From: Crotalaria pallida
Taxonomy: Eukaryota; Streptophyta; Magnoliopsida; Fabales; Fabaceae
NCBI GenBank assembly: GCA_037953625.1
Contig: CM075649.1
Location: 91,579,290 to 91,643,289, forward strand
Length of the DNA: 64,000 nt
Reading direction: 5' to 3'
Shown here: piece after piece, positions 31,801 through 45,276 of the stretch
Position numbering within the stretch: the first letter of the stretch is position 1
Layout of the letters: each line of letters opens with the position of its first letter
The notes under the pieces: model-generated
Told to the model about the DNA's origin: nothing
Databases searched by the model: none
Seen by the model: the letters and a program-made list of their open reading frames with translations, nothing else
Program-made: the position numbers and the translations under genes

Positions 31801-34800
31801 GAAATAACCCTCTGATGAATAAACAAAACTTGATTTGAAAATTTTGCAAAAATTTATTTTACTCACTGTGTGAACCGTGAGGTTCATGGAAAAACAAAAA
31901 AAAAATAAAATTTGTATGATTGTTGGAGGATATGTGCATGAGTTATTCTTGTTTCCAATAGTTAATAGTTGATTATAAGGCTTAGATGATTGATTATGTG
32001 AAAAATGATTTTTGATTATTGTTTTTATTTTGATGATATGGCCGAAATTGTTATTTATATAGGGTAGGTATATTGTTGAAATTTTTCTAAGTCTATCTGT
32101 ACTAATGTGGTGTTTTAAATTCTTGAAGTGATTTCATGAAATAACAATTGAAGGAATGATTTTTAAAAAGATTAATAATTTTGGGAATTTGTTTATATCC
32201 TGGAAAATTTTATTGGCATAAAGACATATGAAATTAAAATGATATTTTATGTCCTTATGTGTATATGTGTTTAGTGTAAAAAGAAAGTTTTTAAATGAAT
32301 GAGATTATCAATTTCCTGGGAAATCAAGTTGCTGTCTAGACTTTATATGAATTAGAAAATGTAACTATTTTTATAAGATATGGATACTTTTGAGTTATAG
32401 TTTTTAGCTCTTTGAAAATAGATGTCAGAACTTTAATTGGATGAATATTGTGAGTAAGTGCAATTGTTTGAGTGGTTGTCCAGATTTGTTTTATATTGAC
32501 ATTAGTAGTATGTCTAGAAGATTTTAGGTGAATTGAAATAATTTAAGTGCTGCCCATAATTGAATAAGTGGGGAAAAATATTACTTTTTAAGCTTAATTT
32601 CATTTTAAGAATTTGGTATGTGAATTTTTAGTAGGAAATTGAAAAGAATGAATTTTGGGTAGCTGTGAAGAGATGCAACTTTATTTTGTTACTGTCCAGA
32701 ATCTTAGTTTGAGTTGCATCAACTTTAGAACTTGTTTTGACTTGATAAGTGAATGAGTTCATATTTTAGAATGATTATTGATGTGTTAAGTGTTTGTATT
32801 GATTTTTTAAAATGTGTTTCTGGCTGTCCAAATGATTAAAAGATTTCATTAAGTTTAAGTTATTTGTTTAAGCGGCTTATGTTACTATTTGAATGGTAGT
32901 TGTTATATAAGCATTTGGAATTGAATTATGAGTTAATGAAAGTATGAATAGTCTCTAATGATTTAATTGATTAAGTTCTAATTTTTTTTGTATTATATGT
33001 ATAGATCTTAGAATTATATATGGTTATAAATGAATGATAGAACATGTTTATAACAATTTTTAGAATTGATGCAACTAGATTTTGGTGACTATCCAGCAAG
33101 CAAAATTATTTTGTTTAATGTATATTTAATCATATTTTTATACTAGAACTGTAAAGAAATTGTAGGAAAAAGTGGCATGTCTTTCCGATAAACCAGTGGT
33201 GGAAAAAGCGATTTTCAAGACTTGTAGGGTCTGCTGTCCAAAATTCTAGAATTGTTGCATCAACTATAAAAATTGTTTTGGAATGAATTAGTATGAGGAT
33301 TTTTATAGGACCCTTAATATAAGTGTATCGAGTATAAAAGAAATTATAAAAGTAATTCTGTGAAAATATGATTTGATGTTATTTGTTTAAATAAAGTGTT
33401 GTTTTATTTGTATAAATCTGTGGCTGATAATGGTTGTATGTCTTTGAAAAGTGATTTTGACTTGATGATTGGTTTTAAAGATTTTATTTAGTAATGTTTA
33501 AGAGGCCTTGATTGTGGAGAAGGAATGATTTACTTTTCAAGTGTTGTATATTCTAATACAAAGTCTTTTGATTTCAAAGGTTATTAAGAAAGTGGTATTT
33601 GTTAAAAGTATGTTTTTCAAAAAGGAATTATTTTAAGTTATCTAATGCCTTAAAAAGGGTTTCTGTTTTAAAAAGGGATTTCTGTTTTAAGGTACTTGGG
33701 TGCTTTGGGTTTAGTCCTTACATTAGCGAATAGATAGTATAAGATACTTGCGTGATATTGATTGTATGTCGTTCATCATTTAAAAAAAAAGGAATTAAAA
33801 GTGAACGAGCTGCTGGAGCTGTGAACGCAAAGGTTGAAAACAGAGTAAGCATGGATCTCAGGTAAGAGAGCAACCTTCCTAAGACATAATGGCACTGAGG
33901 TAGCATTAGGACGTTCCGTATCATCTCAAAGGTCGGAACTAGGAATCTATAGGTTGAGTAGTAAGACGGCAAATGTGTGTGTGTTCCGCCGTCCTTACGA
34001 AAAATACGATTCCTCAATATTATGTCTGTTAATATTTGTTATACCATGTTGTATATTCTGAAGTCGTATATTGGATATTGCTTTAATGATTTTGGAGATG
34101 ATAAAATGATAAGTGATGAGATAACAAATATGTTGGGATTATTTTGGGATAAGGATTTATCCTATGGAAGTGTGCTCGATGTATATTCAATTGTTGTTCC
34201 TATGAAAAGGACTTGAAATGTCTGGAAGTATGATTGTGAAAATAAATTATGCAAAATGATTATTTGAATCTTGTGAAATTTGAAGATCGTTGTTAGTGTA
34301 CAGTGATGGTGCGAACGGCACAATGACTTTATTATATCCCCTTAAGCGATTGGCCACGTGAATGACTTTGCCGTGGCTCATGTCTTGTGGAATCCACTGT
34401 ACTTTAGGGAGGTGTTTGCTATGGTCCCTTAGAGGTCGAGACCCGTTAGAAGTGCGGCTTAGAATGGGTCGACCAAACTTAGGATTAAGAAAAGATTTCT
34501 AAAAGACTTTAAAAAGATTTAAAAGACTTTAGGACCCAATCCTTTCTAACTACGTTGAGAGCGAAGTAGTGGAGAGGAAAGATACCGGATACTTGGAGGT
34601 CGTGCATTTCGCCAAGTGGTGATTGCGATAGGGGAGGGCAATGATGGTGATTCGTCAAGAAGCCTAAGAGCGCTTCCCTAGGTGGAACGATGCTACAGTG
34701 ATCAAGGGCACCTGCTGGTCGTTGATCGTAGCGAGGGCTACATGTACAACTAGGGATAGAGCTGTCGCCCCCTTGAACAAATCATGGATGGTGTAGAGGG

Positions 34801-35866
34801 AATCCGAATAGGACTAGAAGCCATCGATTATTTTTGATGAACTTATGAATTGATGATTGATTTTATTTTGCTGGCCAACTTGCGTGGTTTCAGCTGGTAC
34901 GTACCCTTTGGCTTCGAGGTCAGCATGGTTAGGATTCCTGTGCATCCCATCTGCTTTCCGACTTAGGTTGTGGTTGGATGATGAAGAGGAGATGTATCGT
35001 GTGTGCTGACTGTTCCCTTACCTCAATGACTTCCCTCCCTAAATCATTGACGGTTGTATTGTGGAAAGACCTAGTGGAAAGACTATGAGTATGAAACTTT
35101 AAGAAAAGATATTAATGCGAAGAAAGAGGAAGATATAATAAGTTATAAGAATAAAGTGGTAATTATGAGCTGTGAATGAGGAAATGTTATAGTTATTGCA
35201 TATATTTGTGTCTTAATGTGATCCCTTAGAGTAAGTCCATGCCGTCGACGACCATTCGTTCGGATCGTTGACTCTCTTTCTTCTTTCCTTTCCCTGTGGA
35301 CATTGGGGACAATGTTCACAGATGTCAGATCATGTAGCATTACAAGTGATGGTTGCTGATCGTGAGATGAAGTATATTTATGAGGAGGATGCAAAAGCGC
35401 CAAGCCGAGAAATCTTTCAGATACTTGTGATGAAGGATAGCAATGAAGATTAGTAGTCTAAGTTAGTATAGTTTTTATTTTTGTATTCCATCACTAGATG
35501 GGTAGGACATGATTACTCTATCCCGAATGTAACCCCTGTTGTAATAAATGATTATTTGAAATGAAATAAAAGAAATTTCTTTTGTTCATAAAGTAATTAA
35601 ACTATTTTTCCGCAAGTTAACCATCGACTAAATATGACATTTAGAAAAATGAGTTTTTGGAAATGTGTTGGATGATAACATCTCTTTTTGGAAATAGAAT
35701 TTTATGACGCAAGTACCAAAACATTTTTTGTAAACTAAATGAATCAAATTGTATTTATGAAAATCTTTTGGTAAAAGAATTAAACTGAATTGATTTTGAT
35801 AATGTTATAAAAAAAAAATGGCGCAAATTTTTAGTAAAAATTCTAAGTCCAAATTGGGGTGTTACA
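28806..35866 (+). repeat. LTR2 of array F (7061 bp), hybrid of LTR3 and LTR1
   Basis: At every 5' marker it agrees with LTR3 (long AT run, G in AACGATCG, AA at 30870-30871), at every 3' marker with LTR1 (7 bp TTAAAAA present near 33651, CACTGAGG, TCCCGAATG, CCTGTTG). I found no private change. TATA box at 29871-29878. This is the pattern left by crossover between a 3' and a 5' LTR. Confidence 0.85.
35268..35453 (+). pseudogene. Decayed LTR-encoded ORF, LTR2 copy
   Basis: Identical in translation to the LTR1 copy at 26112; the same decayed DRE-containing segment. Confidence 0.45.
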
Positions 35867-37961
35867 CTTAGTGGTATCAGAGCGATGGTTGTCCTTAGTG
35901 GCCTTAAGCATAGCCTTATATGCTTTCCTTGTGTGACTCTGGTTATGTTTGTTTGTGTCTGGGTTGCGGTAGTTTTAGTCCTAGAGTAAACTAAGAGTTA
36001 GGATTGGCGCGGAAATGATGATGCAAGGATGTTCTGCAAGTCTGACTAGTCAAGGCAGTAGCAGCAATGACGCAAACCCTGAATTCCAAAGAGGTCTGAG
36101 GTTAGGACTACAGATAGCTTTTCCACATTTGGAGTTTCCCAAGTTTGGACAGGCAAGAATACCAAGCGACTGGTTGGTAGGGGAATCTTCGACAAGAAAT
36201 GCAAAGGCGAAACCGGTCAATTACTCTGCTAAGCATGGCTTCGCTTGGAAGTCTCGACACAACAAGGTGCCTGGTAGGAGGAATCAGAGGTATCGTGGTT
36301 CTCATCAGCAAAATCGTAGGAATGGAAAAGAATCAAGTTGGAAGTCCATGGATCCCCGGTGGTTTTTGGAAACAATCAACATCAAGGTGGAAAAAAAAAC
36401 AACAACAAAAATGATGGGAATCAAAGAACGTGGAATGGTAATAACATCAATAATGGTGGTGCTCGAGGTAATGGGAATGGTGAAGAAGGTCAGAGAGGTG
36501 TAATCCAGTTGTGTGGTCACTGCAACAAAGACCTTTATGGACCAAATCGCCCTTATGAGAATCCGAACTGCTTCAACTGTAGCAAACTAGGACACACTGC
36601 GAGGAACTGCTGGGAACCAAAGCGTGAAAGGGGTTCTGATAAACCAAAGGGAAACGGAAGAGTATTCGCTATGATGGGGAATGAGGATGTTAATGCTGCT
36701 AGTCGTTCTTAGGTTTGAGTTGTTTGAACGAAGTGGAGTATTCACTAGTTGTGTTTACTTCTTTTGTGTGGATTCGTGATAATTTGTTTCTTGACTGGTT
36801 ATGTTGAAGGATTATTCCTTCTTCTGCCTTTTCCTGTGATATAATAATATTGAAATTTTCATGAGATCAATGAATGTTGTGCTTAAGTATGTTGTATAGA
36901 ACTCCTTGTGAGAATGCGGAAACCAATTCTTGGAAAAAGTGTGGTATTTTAAGGACTGCCAGAGGAGAATGGAGTTCAAGTCAAGACATTACCCTACTTC
37001 GTTTCGATTTTTGAAAAGAACCCAATCACCCTTCTTATGATTATTGAACTTGATTTTCGTATTTTTGCGATAATTTGAACTTCTCAAATTAAAAAGACTT
37101 CCTGTTTATCAAAAATTACCCAGCCTAATGACCACATTATTCAACCAAATACCAAATTTCAGTAAAATTCAAAGTTCTTTTCTCGAATTTTCGTGATTAA
37201 AACATAACCCTAACATATCAAGTTATGAAGGAAGTAACACTTGTATGCATAACACATGAATTTTAAGAGGCTGAAGGGACAAGGTGATGGTACAGTTGTG
37301 TGAAAAATTACGAATTTTGGAATAATGGTTTAGAGTCAGTCCCTAAGCGGTACTAAGAAGGGGATTTAATGGGTGAAAAGTCGGGTAGTTATAGTCTCAA
37401 GGTAAAATTGGATATCGAGTTGTGTGATAGATGATATAAGTTTGATCAAAGTTGAGGAGCAAAAGGTTAAGTAGAGTCCATGTTAGAAGAAGTGTAGTGA
37501 CAAGTAACCGTGTAGCATAGGTACGGTAGAAGTATGAAGTAACTCAGCTGGTGATTATGGTTTTGATATGCATACAAGAAATTACTTCTGGATTGACACC
37601 AAATTCAAAAAAAATAAACTGTCCTTACCAAGCCCCTTACGTAAAATACCAAAATCCCCTATGAATGATTCATACTCACTTACCTTTAATACTTCTGGTT
37701 TGACCAAACTACTATTGTGACAATTATTGTTTGTTGCCTACCTTTGAATTTGACTCAATTCAACTCCCGCGCGGCATCATGGCAAAGGTTGACCAGTAAA
37801 AGAGTGTTGATCGACGAAGACATCGAAGGAAGGATGTATTCTCAAAAAGAAGTAAATAACAAAGTGAAGGGTAGTAAAAATGTCTGAATAACCTTGTGTG
37901 TTTCCTTGCTTGTCTCTGTGCGTATTTCTCGGGAACGAGAAATCTTTAAGTTGGGGAGGAT
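35867..37961 (+). other. Second internal domain of array F
   Basis: 2095 bp, the same length as the first and without a difference that I could find. It contains PBS 35872-35883, gag remnant, non-coding stretch, hairpin 37924-37943 and PPT. Identity indicates a recent duplication or an assembly loop. Confidence 0.85.
36015..36712 (+). pseudogene. gag: Truncated, frameshifted gag of F, second copy
   Basis: Same as the copy at 26859: capsid deletion, one frame change, retained CCHC knuckle at 36569-36610. No new mutation seen. Confidence 0.8.
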
Positions 37962-40900
37962 TGTGAGACCCACAATTTTACCCAATTTATTTGTGATTTT
38001 ATAATTGAAATTAGGAAATTATGCTTGATTTTGATACCTGGGTTTATATAAAAAATATATATATATATGAAAATATATATGTATACACGTAACATATATA
38101 GGTATATATATTATATACCAATGTTTTCCCTAGCCTATTTAAATGAAATATTTTTAAGGTAAAGTATTTGATTTAAATGATTTTAAAAGATGAAATGATT
38201 TTTGATGGATTAGAGTATCCTATCTTTAGAAATTCATATCTTTTCAACCGTATGTCGAAAAATTACAAATGATATGTCAAAACGATCGTATCGAAATCTA
38301 GATTATGAAAATGTAAAGCTTTGATTTTTATTTTTGAGTTTTCGAAATTTTATCACTGCTGCAATAGTGAACGAATTTTTGAGTTTTAAGAACCAATGTA
38401 TGGTTTTAATGCATTAAATAGCCTTTTGACTAAAGTATATTTTACTTTGAAAATAAAAATGCATTTCTGAAGTTGTATAATGTATTATCATTTAAATCAA
38501 CTGTATTTTCGTATTTTATTATTTAAAAATATTTGAAAAGCTTAGAAAGTGTATTTTTGGAGGAAATGATCTTAGGACTTCAAAAATTCATAACTTTCAA
38601 ACCATAAGTCCAAAAATTACAAACTTTATATGAAAACGATCGTATTGAAATGTAGAATCTTAATATGTAAAAATAAAATTTTTATTTTACTGTTTGCGAA
38701 ATTTTTTGTACAGTAGGTAGAAAATCAAATTTTGATAATTAATATGATGGGATAATTATGTAGGCACCTCCACAATGAACCAATGAGAATTTTTCTCTCC
38801 TATTTCTAATATTATGCACTGTCCAAAATTAGTGTGGAAAGAGGGGAAGAATAGTTCTGAAGTTTGTGAGAATAATCCATGAATTAAAATGCTTTACGAA
38901 TCAACAAAATCACATTTAATGCTAGTTCATGTTCCAAGTAGTATTTGAAAATTTTTGAATGGAACTTGATGAAGGGAGCACGAATTTTAGGTCATAAAAA
39001 TGAAGGGAAATGCATCTCCAAACACCTATAAATAGATAGCCTTAGTTCCACATTTTTCACACACAAACACTTGATAGTTTCACTTGAGAAAAAAAAATAA
39101 AAATTCTAAGAGAGAAAGAGAGAGGGGGACGAGCAAGCTATAGGAAGGAGGGAGGATTTTCTTGGTTGCTTGAAGTTTTCTAAAAAGCTTAAGGAGTAGA
39201 GGTAACCCAAAATCACTTATTTATTTAAGCTATTTTAAGTTATTTTGTTTATATATTGTTTAAAACCTTCTCAATTTCTTCTATAATCAAGTTCTAAATT
39301 TTCCTTTTCATTTTAAAGTTATTTTTGAATAAGTGATATTGTTCTTGAGTCATATGAATTAAGAATGAGAAAAGGGACACAAAAAGGGTGTTTAAAGGGA
39401 TTTATCTCCCCTTTTCTTTAAATTCTTAAGATGGCTAAAAGTTTTTGATGAGTTTGAATAATTTAATTTCTGGGTTTATTTTAGTTCTTATACTATATGA
39501 ATTATAGAGGATTTTGTATAATTGAACAAGTTTTTATCCTTTGCCTTTTAATTGTTTTGTTCTTTATACTAAAATAATAACAATCTTCTATGACTATGAA
39601 TCTCCTAAAAGTTAATCTCTAATCTCTTTCTTGAGATATTATAATGGAAAAATGAATTATAATATGTTATATGAGCTTTGTTTTGTTGGTCAAATGAAAA
39701 AGGAATTAAAAGGGACAAAGAAATTGTTTAAAGAGAAATAATCTCCCCTTTTTATCCTAAGATGGCCGAATATTTAGAGAGGAAAAGAAGAAGTATTTAA
39801 ATTTTATTTAATTCTTTTATGTGAATAGGTATTTGTTATTCTGATCTTTTATGGTTATGTAATTCACAAGTTTAAATCTCTGAATATTTTTGGATATAGA
39901 ATTTTTATGTTGTTACTGGTCATATGAACAATGAATAGAAAGGGACTCAAAATGAGGTTTAAAGAAACTAAGGTTTCCCCTTTTTATTTAGGGATGACCG
40001 AATTATGTGAAGTAAGAAAATGAAAAATTAAATTCTTATATGTGAATAATTGTTTAAAATTTTGTTATATTAATAAAAGATTTAATGTGTTGAGTGTAAT
40101 AGTTTGCATTTAGAAATCATTGTTTTGTTTGAGTTTATTTTTATTATTTCTAGGTTTTTGGCTGTGAGGCCTTTGATATATGTGTGTATATAGATATACT
40201 AATAGTAATATATAGTAATATATATATATATATAGTATTTGTTTGGTATTAGGTATAATGGATAGTATTTGATGTATATATAATCAATTGTAGTTATAGT
40301 GTTAAATAAAATTTGTTGAGCAGTGGCCTAATGGCCCTAATAATAATAATAAGTGTAATCATAATAATGATAAACTAAGTTGTATGTGTTCTCTACTTGG
40401 ATGAATATATAAATGAGTACATGTGGTATTAAAACATTAGTCCTGTTCTAATTGAAGAAACTGATTTGTATCTGGTTTTTTGGAGTGGATGGAAATTTAT
40501 AATAAGATATTTGTTTAATTATTGTATGTGTGCCTATGTGAGTGTGTAAGTGTTATAATGATATAGGATACTTGTTTAGTGACTGTCCAAAATCTATTTT
40601 TACTCAAAAAGTACTTATTTTAATTTATTTAAGGTCTAAATTATTTTGCCTAAAGGTATGAGTTATGAATGTGTGTTATATGTATTTTAAAATTATGTTC
40701 TTAAAATTATTTCTATTCTGTAAGTTTTAAATTTTCTTAACTATTTGTGAATTTTGCTCCTGTTCATATGAATAAGGATTAAAAAGGGACTTATAAAGTG
40801 GTTTAAAGAAACAACCCTTTTTATTTCCTGATGATGGACAAATTTTGAGAAGGAAATTAGGGTATAGAAAATTTGATTTGCAATCATCTGAGTATTTAAG

Positions 40901-43900
40901 TGATTTTTGAGATTTGTGGTAATGACTGTTTGAGGTTTAGTCCTGAGTTTTAAAGAGAAATAACCCTCTGATGAATAAACAAAACTTGATTTGAAAATTT
41001 TGCAAAAATTTATTTTACTCACTGTGTGAACCGTGAGGTTCATGGAAAAACAAAAAAAAAATAAAATTTGTATGATTGTTGGAGGATATGTGCATGAGTT
41101 ATTCTTGTTTCCAATAGTTAATAGTTGATTATAAGGCTTAGATGATTGATTATGTGAAAAATGATTTTTGATTATTGTTTTTATTTTGATGATATGGCCG
41201 AAATTGTTATTTATATAGGGTAGGTATATTGTTGAAATTTTTCTAAGTCTATCTGTACTAATGTGGTGTTTTAAATTCTTGAAGTGATTTCATGAAATAA
41301 CAATTGAAGGAATGATTTTTAAAAAGATTAATAATTTTGGGAATTTGTTTATATCCTGGAAAATTTTATTGGCATAAAGACATATGAAATTAAAATGATA
41401 TTTTATGTCCTTATGTGTATATGTGTTTAGTGTAAAAAGAAAGTTTTTAAATGAATGAGATTATCAATTTCCTGGGAAATCAAGTTGCTGTCTAGACTTT
41501 ATATGAATTAGAAAATGTAACTATTTTTATAAGATATGGATACTTTTGAGTTATAGTTTTTAGCTCTTTGAAAATAGATGTCAGAACTTTAATTGGATGA
41601 ATATTGTGAGTAAGTGCAATTGTTTGAGTGGTTGTCCAGATTTGTTTTATATTGACATTAGTAGTATGTCTAGAAGATTTTAGGTGAATTGAAATAATTT
41701 AAGTGCTGCCCATAATTGAATAAGTGGGGAAAAATATTACTTTTTAAGCTTAATTTCATTTTAAGAATTTGGTATGTGAATTTTTAGTAGGAAATTGAAA
41801 AGAATGAATTTTGGGTAGCTGTGAAGAGATGCAACTTTATTTTGTTACTGTCCAGAATCTTAGTTTGAGTTGCATCAACTTTAGAACTTGTTTTGACTTG
41901 ATAAGTGAATGAGTTCATATTTTAGAATGATTATTGATGTGTTAAGTGTTTGTATTGATTTTTTAAAATGTGTTTCTGGCTGTCCAAATGATTAAAAGAT
42001 TTCATTAAGTTTAAGTTATTTGTTTAAGCGGCTTATGTTACTATTTGAATGGTAGTTGTTATATAAGCATTTGGAATTGAATTATGAGTTAATGAAAGTA
42101 TGAATAGTCTCTAATGATTTAATTGATTAAGTTCTAATTTTTTTTGTATTATATGTATAGATCTTAGAATTATATATGGTTATAAATGAATGATAGAACA
42201 TGTTTATAACAATTTTTAGAATTGATGCAACTAGATTTTGGTGACTATCCAGCAAGCAAAATTATTTTGTTTAATGTATATTTAATCATATTTTTATACT
42301 AGAACTGTAAAGAAATTGTAGGAAAAAGTGGCATGTCTTTCCGATAAACCAGTGGTGGAAAAAGCGATTTTCAAGACTTGTAGGGTCTGCTGTCCAAAAT
42401 TCTAGAATTGTTGCATCAACTATAAAAATTGTTTTGGAATGAATTAGTATGAGGATTTTTATAGGACCCTTAATATAAGTGTATCGAGTATAAAAGAAAT
42501 TATAAAAGTAATTCTGTGAAAATATGATTTGATGTTATTTGTTTAAATAAAGTGTTGTTTTATTTGTATAAATCTGTGGCTGATAATGGTTGTATGTCTT
42601 TGAAAAGTGATTTTGACTTGATGATTGGTTTTAAAGATTTTATTTAGTAATGTTTAAGAGGCCTTGATTGTGGAGAAGGAATGATTTACTTTTCAAGTGT
42701 TGTATATTCTAATACAAAGTCTTTTGATTTCAAAGGTTATTAAGAAAGTGGTATTTGTTAAAAGTATGTTTTTCAAAAAGGAATTATTTTAAGTTATCTA
42801 ATGCCGGGTTTCTGTTTTAAAAAGGGATTTCTGTTTTAAGGTACTTGGGTACTTTGGGTTTAGTCCTTACATTAGCGAATAGATAGTATAAGATACTTGC
42901 GTGATATTGATTGTATGTCGTTCATCATTTAAAAAAAAAAGGAATTAAAAGTGAACGAGCTGCTGGAGCTGTGAACGCAAAGGTTGAAAACAGAGTAAGC
43001 ATGGATCTCAGGTAAGAGAGCAACCTTCCTAAGACATAATGGCACCGAGGTAGCATTAGGACGTTCCGTATCATCTCAAAGGTCGGAACTAGGAATCTAT
43101 AGGTTGAGTAGTAAGACGGCAAATGTGTGTGTGTTCCGCCGTCCTTACGAAAAATACGATTCCTCAATATTATGTCTGTTAATATTTGTTATACCATGTT
43201 GTATATTCTGAAGTCGTATATTGGATATTGCTTTAATGATTTTGGAGATGATAAAATGATAAGTGATGAGATAACAAATATGTTGGGATTATTTTGGGAT
43301 AAGGATTTATCCTATGGAAGTGTGCTCGATGTATATTCAATTGTTGTTCCTATGAAAAGGACTTGAAATGTCTGGAAGTATGATTGTGAAAATAAATTAT
43401 GCAAAATGATTATTTGAATCTTGTGAAATTTGAAGATCGTTGTTAGTGTACAGTGATGGTGCGAACGGCACAATGACTTTATTATATCCCCTTAAGCGAT
43501 TGGCCACGTGAATGACTTTGCCGTGGCTCATGTCTTGTGGAATCCACTGTACTTTAGGGAGGTGTTTGCTATGGTCCCTTAGAGGTCGAGACCCGTTAGA
43601 AGTGCGGCTTAGAATGGGTCGACCAAACTTAGGATTAAGAAAAGATTTCTAAAAGACTTTAAAAAGATTTAAAAGACTTTAGGACCCAATCCTTTCTAAC
43701 TACGTTGAGAGCGAAGTAGTGGAGAGGAAAGATACCGGATACTTGGAGGTCGTGCATTTCGCCAAGTGGTGATTGCGATAGGGGAGGGCAATGATGGTGA
43801 TTCGTCAAGAAGCCTAAGAGCGCTTCCCTAGGTGGAACGATGCTACAGTGATCAAGGGCACCTGCTGGTCGTTGATCGTAGCGAGGGCTACATGTACAAC

Positions 43901-45015
43901 TAGGGATAGAGCTGTCGCCCCCTTGAACAAATCATGGATGGTGTAGAGGGAATCCGAATAGGACTAGAAGCCATCGATTATTTTTGATGAACTTATGAAT
44001 TGATGATTGATTTTATTTTGCTGGCCAACTTGCGTGGTTTCAGCTGGTACGTACCCTTTGGCTTCGAGGTCAGCATGGTTAGGATTCCTGTGCATCCCAT
44101 CTGCTTTCCGACTTAGGTTGTGGTTGGATGATGAAGAGGAGATGTATCGTGTGTGCTGACTGTTCCCTTACCTCAATGACTTCCCTCCCTAAATCATTGA
44201 CGGTTGTATTGTGGAAAGACCTAGTGGAAAGACTATGAGTATGAAACTTTAAGAAAAGATATTAATGCGAAGAAAGAGGAAGATATAATAAGTTATAAGA
44301 ATAAAGTGGTAATTATGAGCTGTGAATGAGGAAATGTTATAGTTATTGCATATATTTGTGTCTTAATGTGATCCCTTAGAGTAAGTCCATGCCGTCGACG
44401 ACCATTCGTTCGGATCGTTGACTCTCTTTCTTCTTTCCTTTCCCTGTGGACATTGGGGACAATGTTCACAGATGTCAGATCATGTAGCATTACAAGTGAT
44501 GGTTGCTGATCGTGAGATGAAGTATATTTATGAGGAGGATGCAAAAGCGCCAAGCCGAGAAATCTTTCAGATACTTGTGATGAAGGATAGCAATGAAGAT
44601 TAGTAGTCTAAGTTAGTATAGTTTTTATTTTTGTATTCCATCACTAGATGGGTAGGACATGATTACTCTATCTCGAATGTAACCCCTTTTGTAATAAATG
44701 ATTATTTGAAATGAAATAAAAGAAATTTCTTTTGTTCATAAAGTAATTAAACTATTTTTCCGCAAGTTAACCATCGACTAAATATGACATTTAGAAAAAT
44801 GAGTTTTTGGAAATGTGTTGGATGATAACATCTCTTTTTGGAAATAGAATTTTATGACGCAAGTACCAAAACATTTTTTGTAAACTAAATGAATCAAATT
44901 GTATTTATGAAAATCTTTTGGTAAAAGAATTAAACTGAATTGATTTTGATAATGTTATAAAAAAAAATGGCGCAAATTTTTAATAAAAATTCTAAGTCCA
45001 AATTGGGGTGTTACA
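37962..45015 (+). repeat. LTR3 of array F (7054 bp)
   Basis: Private changes cluster in the 3' half: loss of 7 bp after 42805, A at 42851, one extra A near 42931-42940, C at 43046, T at 44673, T at 44688, one A fewer near 44960, A at 44983. The 5' half equals LTR2. TATA box 39027-39034. Confidence 0.9.
44418..44603 (+). pseudogene. Decayed LTR-encoded ORF, LTR3 copy
   Basis: Third identical copy of the decayed accessory ORF of the F LTR. Confidence 0.45.
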
Positions 45016-45020
45016 CGACC
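45016..45020 (+). other. Target duplication of array F, right (CGACC)
   Basis: Matches 19647-19651 exactly. Confidence 0.9.
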
Positions 45021-45276
45021 TATGCGTCGTTTTCATAGTTTTCGTTTTAGAGCTGCCACTCGTTCCCATCCTTCTTCCCATAGAGTTGTCACTGAGGAGA
45101 CTCCTTCTCCTGGTCCGACTGATTATGATAGGACTGCTTCTGCAGATCCTAGACCGAGTGGTGGGGTCTCTACTCAGTCGGGCGAGGTCGAGGAGGACCC
45201 TGTGGAGGATGAGAGCGAGGAGGAGGTGCATGTTGAGCCGACTGTTTCTGCTAGAGGTGGACCGGCTGGTTCATAG
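45021..45276 (+). pseudogene. 3' part of the acidic-tailed ORF of block D
   Basis: Continues the frame that starts at 19434. It is Arg/Ser/Pro-rich at first, then acidic (EVEEDPVEDESEEEVHVEP) and stops at 45274-45276. The acidic end parallels the EED repeats of the element B LTR ORF. A local Met just after the junction allows a shorter frame, but the phase match with 19434 favours one gene split by F. Confidence 0.6.

Larger units (their letters stand above)
19652..45015 (+). mobile_element. Array F: tandem LTR-internal-LTR-internal-LTR, non-autonomous Tekay-like element
   Basis: Plus-strand order: LTR1 19652-26710, internal 26711-28805, LTR2 28806-35866, internal 35867-37961, LTR3 37962-45015. 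The unit period is about 9156 bp. LTR ends (TGTGAGACCC...GGGGTGTTACA), tRNA-Met primer site and 3' hairpin-PPT are the same as in element B, but the LTRs are longer and the internal domain codes only a broken gag. It would depend on enzymes from a B-type relative. LTR1 and LTR3 differ by about eight substitutions and four small indels by eye, so the insertion is young. Confidence 0.9.
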
